5,076 bases of DNA from Bacteroidales bacterium. Its GTDB lineage: Bacteria; Bacteroidota; Bacteroidia; Bacteroidales; NBLH01. Positions within the stretch are counted from its first letter, which is position 1, and each line of letters starts with the position of its first letter. Made by a program: the position numbers and the translations under genes. Under the pieces are notes generated by a model. That model saw only the letters and a program-made list of their open reading frames with translations. It was not told the DNA's origin and did no database searches. This document shows, one piece after another, positions 1 through 5,076 of this stretch. Location: the NCBI GenBank assembly GCA_029210905.1, contig JARGGF010000441.1, positions 1 to 5,076 of the forward strand, written 5' to 3'.

Positions 1-2
1 GC

Positions 3-41
3 ATTTTATTTCTTTTGTTGGTCATTAGCCAACTTAATTCA
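3..41 (+). other. Signal peptide, C-terminal part (N-terminus outside window)
   Basis: The first codons read ILFLLLVIS followed by QLNSQPW, a hydrophobic core followed by a polar turn, as expected for a Sec signal peptide handled by signal peptidase I. The Met and the basic n-region must lie just upstream of the window. Two cleavage points are plausible: V-I-S before Gln at 30-32 (fits the small-residue -3/-1 rule well), or L-N-S before Gln at 42-44 (less ideal at -3). Both leave Gln at +1. No lipobox cysteine is present, so this is not a lipoprotein signal. Sec export to the periplasm is the expected first step before T9SS translocation across the outer membrane. Confidence 0.8.
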
Positions 42-2873
42 CAGCCCTGGATAAAACTTATTACTAAGGATAAAGCTGGTAGTCAATCTATTGGCTTTTA
101 CTCATTGCAGGAAGCTTTTCATCAATACTGGAGTGGAAAAAATTTAACTGACAAACATGTCACAAAAGGTAAGGGCTACAAACCATTTAAACGATGGGAG
201 GAGTTTATGATTCCCAGGGTCTATCCCAATGGACAATTTCCTGCTAATCAAACATGGCTGTCCTATCAACAAGAAAAAAAGCAAGTTAAATTAAAAACTA
301 CCCCCGTTTCAAACTGGACACATCTTGGTCCTTTAATAGTTCCCCTTGATAATAATGGCGAGCCCAGCGGAATGGGACGAATAAATTGTGTAGCATTTCA
401 CCCCACAAACCCGGACATTTTGTTTGTTGGAGCACCATCAGGTGGTTTCTGGAAATCTATTGATGCCGGAAATACATGGATAACCACCACAGATGAATTA
501 CCAAGTATTGGTGTTTCTGATATCGCAATTAACCCGACAAATCCGGATATTATATACATTGCTACTGGTGATGGCGATGCTAGCGACACTTATAGCATTG
601 GTATTCTTAAATCGCTGGATGGTGGGCATAATTGGGGTACTACCGGATTGAACTGGACAACTGATAATAACTTAATAATCAGACGTATAATAATAAACCC
701 TATTCACACAGACACCATACTGGCCGCTTCAACAAGTGGTATTTTCAGGTCTGTTGACGCAGGTCTTAACTGGACAAATGTTCAAACCGGACATTTTAAA
801 GATTTAGAATTTAATCCATCAAATCCAGAGATTATATATGCTGCTAGATACGGGAATAATAATAGTCGGTTCTATAAATCTACTGATGGGGGGGCAACTT
901 TTGCTCAAATTTCAACCGGTGTGGATTTAAGCAAAACATACAGACTTGAACTTGCTGTTAGTAAGGCAGATGCAAATATCATTTATGCGCTTTACAGCGA
1001 CAATGATCAGGATGGGTTTCATTCTCTTTGGAAGTCTATTAATGCAGGTGATAGCTGGTTAAAAATATATGATGCAAGTGGCATAAATTTACTTGGCTGG
1101 GAAAGTGATGGTTCTGATATTGGCGGCCAGGGCTGGTACGATCTTTCTATGGTAGTTTCACCCATTGATGCAACAGTAGTTTATGTAGGAGGAGTAAATA
1201 TTTGGAAATCAATAAATTCCGGTGTCGATTGGTCAATTGTTGGCCATTGGTGGGGAGATAATGCACAATATGTACATGCAGATCACCATTACCTTGCTTA
1301 TAGTCCATCCGGCGTATTGTACAACGGTAATGATGGTGGATTATATAAGACCTCAGATGAAGGTTCAAACTGGATGGACATTAGTGATGGATTGCAAATC
1401 CTACAAATTGATAGAATTGGTAGTTCGCAGAATAGTGCTGATGTCATATTAATGGGAAATCAGGATAATGGTACCATGAAGTATAACGCAGCCAGCAATT
1501 CCTGGCGGCAAATTTTTGCTGGAGATGGTGCTGAATGTATAGTCGATTATAATGCCGATAATGTGATTTATGTCTCCTATGTTAATGGTGATTTAAAAAG
1601 ATCTACTGATGGTGGGGCAAGTTTTTTATCAATAAAACCTCAGGGAACTGGTGATGGGGCATGGCATACACCTTTGGTAATGAGCGCAAATGAAAACGAA
1701 ACTCTTTTTACAGGGTTTAATGATGTTTGGAAAACTACTAATAGAGGAACTAACTGGCAAAAGATTTCAGAAAATTTGAGCCCTGACGATCCTCTGAAAC
1801 AAATAGCTGTTGCCCCCTCTAATTTCAATTATTTGTATGTTTCAAATGGCGGCGAATTTTGGAGTACAAAAAATGGTGGTATCTCCTGGCTAAAAATTAC
1901 CAGTACTGAATTATCCGGCCTCTTTATTACTTCTGTTTCAGTTTCTGATAATAATCCTGAAAGGGTATGGGTGGCTGTTTCAGGATTTAAAGAAGGTAAA
2001 AAAGTATTTTATAGTGAAGATGCAGGTGAAACATGGATTAATTTCTCTGAAGGTTTGCCAAATGTGCCCATTAATTGTATCATACGAGAAAGGCAATCGG
2101 ATGATATTTTTTATTTAGGAACTGATATTGGGGTTTACTACAGAGATGCTTCAATGAGCAGCTGGGTAAATTTTAGCACCGCTTTACCGGTTGTTGTTAT
2201 AAGTGACCTGGAACTGCAATACAGCAGCGGTCTTCTAAGGGCTGGAACCAGGGGCAGAGGCTTGTGGCAAACTCCGGTTATTATTAGTGCTCCTGGAGTT
2301 CCCAGGTTAATTGGGGCCGAAACCAGCTCTGATGGAACTAAAGTAGAATTAAGCTTTGATAAATCAATGATTGATCCAACAGGCAAACAAACTGAATTTA
2401 GAGTTAATAATGGCCTGGATATTATTCCGTTAGCTGCTTCGCTTAAACCCGGAACCAATAATATTTATGTTCTGGAATTACTGCATCCTTTAATAAGCAA
2501 TGAGATTGTAACTGTTAGTTATACTGAAGGTTCTGTTATGTCTGCTGACAATTTTAAATTGGCAAGTTTTGTAAAAAGCGGTGTGCAAAACAAAGTGATA
2601 ACACAAATAAAAGAAATTGACAATTCTAAGCACATTAAGGTTTTTCCAAATCCCAATGACGGGATTTTTCAAATTGAATTCTCAGGGTTAAAAGCCTATA
2701 ATATTGAAATAAAGCTGATTAATGCAATAGGTCAAATTGTTTATACTGAAAAAGTATTGAATCGGGAGAAATTTATGCATCAGGTAAATATAAGTGGGTT
2801 GGCAACAGGGAAATATTACCTGATTGTTCAAACAAAAACTGAAAAGTATCAAAAAGCAATACTGGTTAACTAA
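3..2873 (+). CDS. T9SS-exported Asp-box (BNR/sortilin-like) beta-propeller protein, 5'-partial
   Basis: Secreted or cell-surface protein; substrate and activity are unknown. The frame is open to the left edge, and the first visible residues (ILFLLLVISQLNSQPW) form the core and end of a signal peptide, so the true start lies upstream and the TTG at 15 is not the start. Counting from that TTG codon as residue 1: residues ~20-90 form an N-terminal segment with the GKGYKPFKRWE motif often seen in Bacteroidota secreted proteins; ~100-755 hold about eleven Asp boxes (S-x-D-x-G-x-x-W/F) of a sialidase/VPS10-like propeller, with a HADHH motif at 421-425, NGNDGG at 437-442 and QDNGT at 483-487; the propeller closes with AGTRGRGLW at 743-751. 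Residues ~760-852 resemble an SwmB/Ig-like beta-sandwich, and ~874-952 are the T9SS type A sorting domain. No sialidase or glycosidase catalytic set could be verified, so an enzyme name is not justified; adhesion or glycan binding is equally possible. It converges on the ferritin gene. Confidence 0.9.
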   Translation: MLFLLLVISQLNSQPWIKLITKDKAGSQSIGFYSLQEAFHQYWSGKNLTDKHVTKGKGYKPFKRWEEFMIPRVYPNGQFPANQTWLSYQQEKKQVKLKTTPVSNWTHLGPLIVPLDNNGEPSGMGRINCVAFHPTNPDILFVGAPSGGFWKSIDAGNTWITTTDELPSIGVSDIAINPTNPDIIYIATGDGDASDTYSIGILKSLDGGHNWGTTGLNWTTDNNLIIRRIIINPIHTDTILAASTSGIFRSVDAGLNWTNVQTGHFKDLEFNPSNPEIIYAARYGNNNSRFYKSTDGGATFAQISTGVDLSKTYRLELAVSKADANIIYALYSDNDQDGFHSLWKSINAGDSWLKIYDASGINLLGWESDGSDIGGQGWYDLSMVVSPIDATVVYVGGVNIWKSINSGVDWSIVGHWWGDNAQYVHADHHYLAYSPSGVLYNGNDGGLYKTSDEGSNWMDISDGLQILQIDRIGSSQNSADVILMGNQDNGTMKYNAASNSWRQIFAGDGAECIVDYNADNVIYVSYVNGDLKRSTDGGASFLSIKPQGTGDGAWHTPLVMSANENETLFTGFNDVWKTTNRGTNWQKISENLSPDDPLKQIAVAPSNFNYLYVSNGGEFWSTKNGGISWLKITSTELSGLFITSVSVSDNNPERVWVAVSGFKEGKKVFYSEDAGETWINFSEGLPNVPINCIIRERQSDDIFYLGTDIGVYYRDASMSSWVNFSTALPVVVISDLELQYSSGLLRAGTRGRGLWQTPVIISAPGVPRLIGAETSSDGTKVELSFDKSMIDPTGKQTEFRVNNGLDIIPLAASLKPGTNNIYVLELLHPLISNEIVTVSYTEGSVMSADNFKLASFVKSGVQNKVITQIKEIDNSKHIKVFPNPNDGIFQIEFSGLKAYNIEIKLINAIGQIVYTEKVLNREKFMHQVNISGLATGKYYLIVQTKTEKYQKAILVN
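456..2036 (+). repeat. Eleven degenerate Asp-box repeats within the propeller gene
   Basis: Reading the protein (TTG at 15 as residue 1), Asp-box-like motifs begin at about residues 148 (SIDAGNTW), 200 (SLDGGHNW), 246 (SVDAGLNW), 289 (STDGGATF), 341 (SINAGDSW), 399 (SINSGVDW), 446 (TSDEGSNW), 530 (STDGGASF), 574 (TTNRGTNW), 618 (TKNGGISW) and 667 (SEDAGETW). Spacing is mostly 43-58 residues, with a longer gap (446 to 530) that contains the QDNGT segment. Most are preceded by an aromatic or Leu plus Lys/Arg (WKS, LKS, FRS, YKS, LKR), the usual strand before the box. The repeats are diverged in DNA, apart from one close pair (878-902 and 1601-1625). Asp boxes are structural turns of beta-propellers and do not by themselves show catalysis. 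Confidence 0.85.
888..894 (+). repeat. G7 homopolymer tract in coding sequence
   Basis: Seven consecutive G bases encode the Asp-Gly-Gly-Ala core of the fourth Asp box (GAT GGG GGG GCA). The frame is intact through the tract in this sequence. The equivalent site in the eighth Asp box, at 1601-1625, is otherwise almost identical but has a T breaking the run (GATGGTGGGGCA). Long G runs are uncommon in such an AT-rich gene. Confidence 0.7.
2295..2570 (+). other. Probable SwmB/Ig-like beta-sandwich linker domain
   Basis: Residues ~761-852 (TTG at 15 as residue 1) follow the propeller. They contain the pattern of SwmB-type repeats: a strand with DGTKVELSFDKSM, then a middle segment ending in NNIYVLELLHPL, and a closing strand with IVTVSYTEGSV. 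In other Bacteroidota exported proteins such modules sit between the functional domain and the sorting tail, as spacers or binding modules. The assignment rests on pattern recognition only. Confidence 0.5.
2634..2870 (+). other. T9SS type A C-terminal sorting domain
   Basis: The last ~79 residues start with IKVFPNPNDGIFQIEF, the VYPNP-x-x-G-x-F hallmark of the Por-secretion tail. They continue with strand IEIKLINAIGQIVYTEK, then the VNISGLATGKYYLIVQT strand pair, and end KAILVN. This is the conserved short beta-sandwich recognised by the type IX secretion system, normally removed after translocation, with the protein either released or anchored to outer-membrane lipopolysaccharide. Its presence at the extreme C-terminus shows that this end of the gene is intact. 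Confidence 0.95.
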
Positions 2874-2902
2874 AAAAAAGGCGACAGTTTGCCGCCTTTC
2901 TT
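2874..2902. terminator. Bidirectional intrinsic terminator between convergent genes
   Basis: A hairpin sits in the 40-base gap between the two stop codons. AAAGGCG (2877-2883) pairs with CGCCTTT (2893-2899), followed by an A/C mismatch (2884 and 2892), one more C-G pair (2885 and 2891) and a five-base loop AGTTT. On the plus strand the stem is followed by TTTCTT. On the minus strand, the A8 run at 2872-2879 becomes a U8 tract directly after the stem, making it a strong terminator for the ferritin transcript and a somewhat weaker one for the propeller gene. Confidence 0.85.
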
Positions 2903-2913
2903 AGTCATTTACC

Positions 2914-3426
2914 TTATACTGCCGTTCCGCCACCTGTTGTACTCTGTGCAGCCATGTCCTTATCAAATAAATACATATTTGCTTTGGCATCACCAAGCAT
3001 ATTTAGCTTGTCAAGATTTGTTTTGGCAAGGTTTTCTTCCTCAATTTGTTCTGAAACATACCATTGCAGGAAGTTTTGTGTAGTAAAATCTTTTTCATCA
3101 ACACAAATGGCAACAAGATCGTTAATACTATCAGAAATCATTCTTTCGTGCGAAAGAATCTCTTCAAAAACTGCAGTAATTGATTCAAAACTTACAGGAG
3201 GTTGCTTTAATGGAGGTACTATAGCATGTCCATCTCTATCATTGATGTAATGAAATAACTTTAACATATGTCCTCTTTCCTCGTCTGCATGAATATATAA
3301 AAATTCAGACGACCCATTAAAGCCATTCTTCTCAGCCCATGAAGCCATAGACAAATATAATTGCGAAGAATAGGCCTCAAGCTCAATTTGTTTGTTCAGT
3401 GCATCTTCAACTTTTTCTTTTAACAT
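2914..3426 (-). CDS. ftnA: Bacterial non-heme ferritin (FtnA type)
   Basis: Cytoplasmic iron-storage protein that oxidises Fe(II) at a di-iron ferroxidase centre and deposits Fe(III) mineral inside a 24-subunit shell. The 170 residues are close to the usual ~165-175. The four-helix bundle aligns without gaps to the known E. coli FtnA numbering as I recall it: ferroxidase ligands Glu17, Glu50, His53, Glu94, Gln127 and Glu130, Tyr24, and third-site residues Glu49, Glu126 and Glu129 are all present. Helix signatures are LEAYSSQLYLSM, HADEERGHM and FLQWYVSEQIEEE. There is no heme-ligand methionine motif of bacterioferritin, and it is a full ferritin, not a Dps. The ATG start fits the family N-terminus (MLKEKVEDALNKQ). 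No Shine-Dalgarno is visible, only the A/T-rich leader common in Bacteroidota. The last residues, TGGGTAV, are a short flexible tail beyond the E helix. The gene lies 100 bases downstream of the isocitrate dehydrogenase gene and ends at the shared terminator. Confidence 0.96.
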   Translation of the reverse strand: MLKEKVEDALNKQIELEAYSSQLYLSMASWAEKNGFNGSSEFLYIHADEERGHMLKLFHYINDRDGHAIVPPLKQPPVSFESITAVFEEILSHERMISDSINDLVAICVDEKDFTTQNFLQWYVSEQIEEENLAKTNLDKLNMLGDAKANMYLFDKDMAAQSTTGGGTAV

Positions 3427-3452
3427 AATAATGTGTTTTAAATTTTAACTTG

Positions 3453-3464
3453 AATTTCGAAATT
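3453..3464. repeat. 12-base perfect palindrome AATTTCGAAATT over the ferritin -7 box
   Basis: AATTTCGAAATT reads the same on both strands and overlaps all but one base of the proposed -7 element, just upstream of the expected transcription start. Its position fits an operator for a repressor, but the sequence does not match an operator I recognise, and palindromes arise easily in AT-rich DNA. Confidence 0.35.
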
Positions 3465-3488
3465 AAAAAACTGACAAGTAATACCAAA
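3458..3488 (-). promoter_or_regulatory. Candidate Bacteroidota-type promoter for the ferritin gene
   Basis: Read on the minus strand, TTTG (plus coordinates 3488-3485) is followed by exactly 19 bases and then TAATTTCG (3465-3458). This matches the primary sigma-factor consensus of Bacteroidota, TTTG-N19-TAnnTTTG, with a single mismatch in the -7 element (C for T). Transcription would start near 3450-3453, giving a leader of about 25 bases before the ATG at 3426. It is the only TTTG in the intergenic region, so the pairing with a correctly spaced -7 box is notable, though AT-rich sequence makes chance matches easier. Confidence 0.5.
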
Positions 3489-3497
3489 TCATTGATT
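3487..3497. repeat. Short inverted repeat AATCA-T-TGATT at the ferritin -33 region
   Basis: Two five-base arms separated by one base lie at the upstream edge of the proposed -33 TTTG. The flanking ATAATCAATGATT (minus strand) vaguely resembles half of a Fur box, but it does not match the 19-base consensus well enough to name it. It could be an activator or repressor site, or chance. Confidence 0.2.
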
Positions 3498-3526
3498 ATA
3501 AGTCATTTTAATTAAATACCTGTAAA

Positions 3527-5076
3527 TTACTTTGTCATTCCATCAACAATTGCATTCAAAGTATTACTTGGTCGCATGGCTTTAAAAGCCAGTTTTTTAT
3601 CAGGTTGATAATAACCACCAATGTCCATTGGTTTTCCTTGTGCTGCATTTAATTCATCAATAATTACTTTTTCATTTGCAGTAAAATCCTGATATACTTT
3701 GCTGAAAATTGATTGAATTTCTTTGTTTTCCGATTGATTTGCCAATGTTTCAGCCCAGTAAAGCGCCAGATAAAAATGACTCCCTCTGGTGTCAAGTTCA
3801 TATACTTTTCTTGAGGGTGATTTTTTATTATCAAGAAATTTGGCAATGGCTAAATCAAGTGTCTCAGCCAGAATTTTCGCATTTTTATTTCCCGATTTAT
3901 TACTAAGGTCTTCAAGAGAAACTGATAATGCTAAAAACTCGCCCAACGAATCCCACCTTAAATGACCTTCTTTTTCAAATTGTTGTACGTGTTTTGGGGC
4001 TGACCCTCCTGCACCTGTCTCAAATAAACCTCCTCCAGCTAAAAGTGGAATTATTGAAAGCATTTTTGCACTGGTGCCAAGTTCAAGAATTGGAAACAAA
4101 TCAGTAAGGTAATCCCTTAACACATTGCCAGTTACTGAGATAGTATCATATCCATTTTTTGATCTGATCAGGGTAAATTTAACTGCTTCAACAGGCGGTA
4201 AAATATGAATTTCGAGCCCAGTGGTATCATGATCCTTAAGATATTTTGCTACTTTTTTTATTACCTCAGCGTCATGGGCCCTGTTTTTGTCCAGCCAAAA
4301 TACTGCAGGTGAGCCAGTTGCTTTGGCTCTGTCAACAGCTAATTTAACCCAGTTTTGAATGGGTAAATCTTTAGCCTGGCAGGCCCTCCAAATATCGCCT
4401 TTCTCAACCTGGTGCTCCATCAATATTTTACCATCCATACTTACTATTTGAAATTTGCCGTCTACTTTAATTTCAAAAGTTTTATCATGCGAACCATATT
4501 CTTCAGCCTTCTGCGCCATTAATCCAACATTTGAGACATTACCCATGGTAGAAGGATCGAAGGCACCATTTTCTTTACAGAAATCTATAACTTCCTGATA
4601 GAAAGTAGCATAACTTGCATCAGGAATCACCGCTTTAGTATCATGCAACTTACCATCGGGACCCCACATTTTACCTGAGTCACGCACAACCACCGGCATG
4701 GAAGCATCAATAATAATATCGTTTCCTGCATGTAAATTGGTAATTCCTTTATCGGAATCTACCATGGCCAGCTTAGGTCTTTTTTCATAGACTGCTTTAA
4801 TATCGGCTTCAATTTCTTTTCTTTTGTTTTCAGGCAATTTTTCGATTTTAGCATATAAATCACCCATTCCAAGGTTAGGATTTATCCCAAGTTCATTAAA
4901 AACTATTGCATGTTTCTCAAAAACATCCTTAAAAAAAACCGATACAAAATGGCCGAACATTATTGGATCCGAAACCTTCATCATGGTAGCTTTAAGATGT
5001 ACAGAAAAAAGCAACTCTTTGATTTTTGCATCCTGAAGCTGTTCCTCGATGAAATTTCTAAGTGCTTTTTTACTCA
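3527..5076 (-). CDS. icd: Monomeric-type NADP-dependent isocitrate dehydrogenase, 5'-partial
   Basis: TCA-cycle enzyme of the cytoplasm: isocitrate + NADP+ to 2-oxoglutarate + CO2 + NADPH. The frame is open through the right edge; codons beyond the TTG at 5014-5012 read SKKALRNFIEEQLQDAKIKE, typical family sequence, so the TTG is internal. About 515 residues are visible. Matching to Azotobacter vinelandii IDH numbering as I recall it, with a constant offset of 247 from that TTG codon, gives catalytic Lys255 (HLKAT) and Tyr420 (EEYGS); metal ligands Asp350 (IIDAS), Asp548 and Asp552 (RDYLTD, with Arg547); and NADP 2'-phosphate contacts His589 (PKHVQQ), Arg600 (HLRWD) and Arg649 (PSRKV). The predicted full length is ~742, so ~227 residues are outside, including the substrate-binding serine region. 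This is the single-chain ~80 kDa type, unrelated in layout to the ~415-residue dimeric Icd. No hairpin terminator follows the TAA, so read-through into the ferritin gene is possible. Confidence 0.97.
   Translation of the reverse strand, partial: SKKALRNFIEEQLQDAKIKELLFSVHLKATMMKVSDPIMFGHFVSVFFKDVFEKHAIVFNELGINPNLGMGDLYAKIEKLPENKRKEIEADIKAVYEKRPKLAMVDSDKGITNLHAGNDIIIDASMPVVVRDSGKMWGPDGKLHDTKAVIPDASYATFYQEVIDFCKENGAFDPSTMGNVSNVGLMAQKAEEYGSHDKTFEIKVDGKFQIVSMDGKILMEHQVEKGDIWRACQAKDLPIQNWVKLAVDRAKATGSPAVFWLDKNRAHDAEVIKKVAKYLKDHDTTGLEIHILPPVEAVKFTLIRSKNGYDTISVTGNVLRDYLTDLFPILELGTSAKMLSIIPLLAGGGLFETGAGGSAPKHVQQFEKEGHLRWDSLGEFLALSVSLEDLSNKSGNKNAKILAETLDLAIAKFLDNKKSPSRKVYELDTRGSHFYLALYWAETLANQSENKEIQSIFSKVYQDFTANEKVIIDELNAAQGKPMDIGGYYQPDKKLAFKAMRPSNTLNAIVDGMTK

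Noticed and set aside
15..17. TTG as start codon of the propeller gene
   Set aside because: The frame stays open to the window edge and the upstream codons (ILFL) extend the signal-peptide hydrophobic core, so the TTG is an internal Leu codon.
1147..1452. Overlapping 73- and 76-codon frames on both strands inside the propeller gene
   Set aside because: They lie wholly inside a long, well-supported coding sequence and their translations look like out-of-frame products without domains.
2138..2458. 106-codon minus-strand frame inside the propeller gene
   Set aside because: It is antisense to the conserved propeller end and SwmB-like segment; no recognisable motif and no promoter evidence.
1..2873. 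Naming the large protein as a sialidase, xyloglucanase or sortilin
   Set aside because: Asp boxes are shared by many propellers; no diagnostic catalytic residue set could be confirmed from the sequence.
2954..3250. 98-codon plus-strand frame antisense to ferritin
   Set aside because: It is the complementary strand of a highly conserved ferritin gene, with no start-region signal or recognisable protein features.
3480..3505. Fur box upstream of ferritin
   Set aside because: ATAATCAATGATT resembles part of a Fur site, but the match to the 19-base consensus is too poor in this AT-rich DNA to call.
5012..5014. TTG as start codon of isocitrate dehydrogenase
   Set aside because: Upstream in-frame codons encode SKKALRNFIEEQ, typical internal sequence of monomeric IDH, and the family is ~740 residues; the gene is cut by the right edge.
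1..5076. CRISPR array, tRNA/rRNA, insertion sequence, toxin-antitoxin or defence system
   Set aside because: No regularly spaced repeats, cloverleaf or rRNA-like sequence, transposase frame, terminal inverted repeats or defence-protein motifs were seen. The three genes fill the window except for gaps of 40 and 100 bases.

Overview
The window looks like an ordinary chromosomal stretch from a member of the Bacteroidota. The evidence is an AT-rich base composition, a large secreted protein ending in a type A sorting domain of the type IX secretion system (T9SS, restricted to this phylum and close relatives), a Bacteroidota-style promoter (TTTG-N19-TAnnTTTG-like), and start regions that are A/T-rich with no clear Shine-Dalgarno sequence. 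Genus and species cannot be told from this sequence.

Layout, left to right. (1) Plus strand, from the left edge to 2873: a gene of more than 950 codons, cut at its 5' end by the window edge. It encodes a secreted protein with a signal peptide, a multi-bladed beta-propeller built from about eleven Asp-box (BNR/sortilin-like) repeats, a beta-sandwich-like segment and the T9SS C-terminal tail. (2) 2874-2913: a 40-base gap between convergent genes, filled by a hairpin that can terminate transcription from both sides. (3) Minus strand, 3426-2914: a complete 170-residue ferritin of the bacterial FtnA type with every ferroxidase residue intact. (4) 3427-3526: a 100-base intergenic region with a candidate ferritin promoter and two short palindromes. 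(5) Minus strand, from the right edge to 3527: the C-terminal ~515 residues of a monomeric-type NADP-dependent isocitrate dehydrogenase, whose N-terminal ~227 residues lie beyond the window.

The three genes do separate jobs: an exported surface or secreted propeller protein, iron storage and detoxification, and the oxidative decarboxylation step of the TCA cycle that yields NADPH. The isocitrate dehydrogenase and ferritin genes are codirectional, but ferritin appears to have its own promoter, so a functional operon is not established. There are no RNA genes, mobile elements, CRISPR arrays or defence genes that I can support. I did not find a new biological system here. The points worth a second look are small: the two edge-truncated genes whose apparent TTG starts are artefacts, the signal peptide with glutamine after each plausible cleavage site, a G7 tract in the surface-protein gene, the palindrome over the ferritin -7 box, and the shared terminator.
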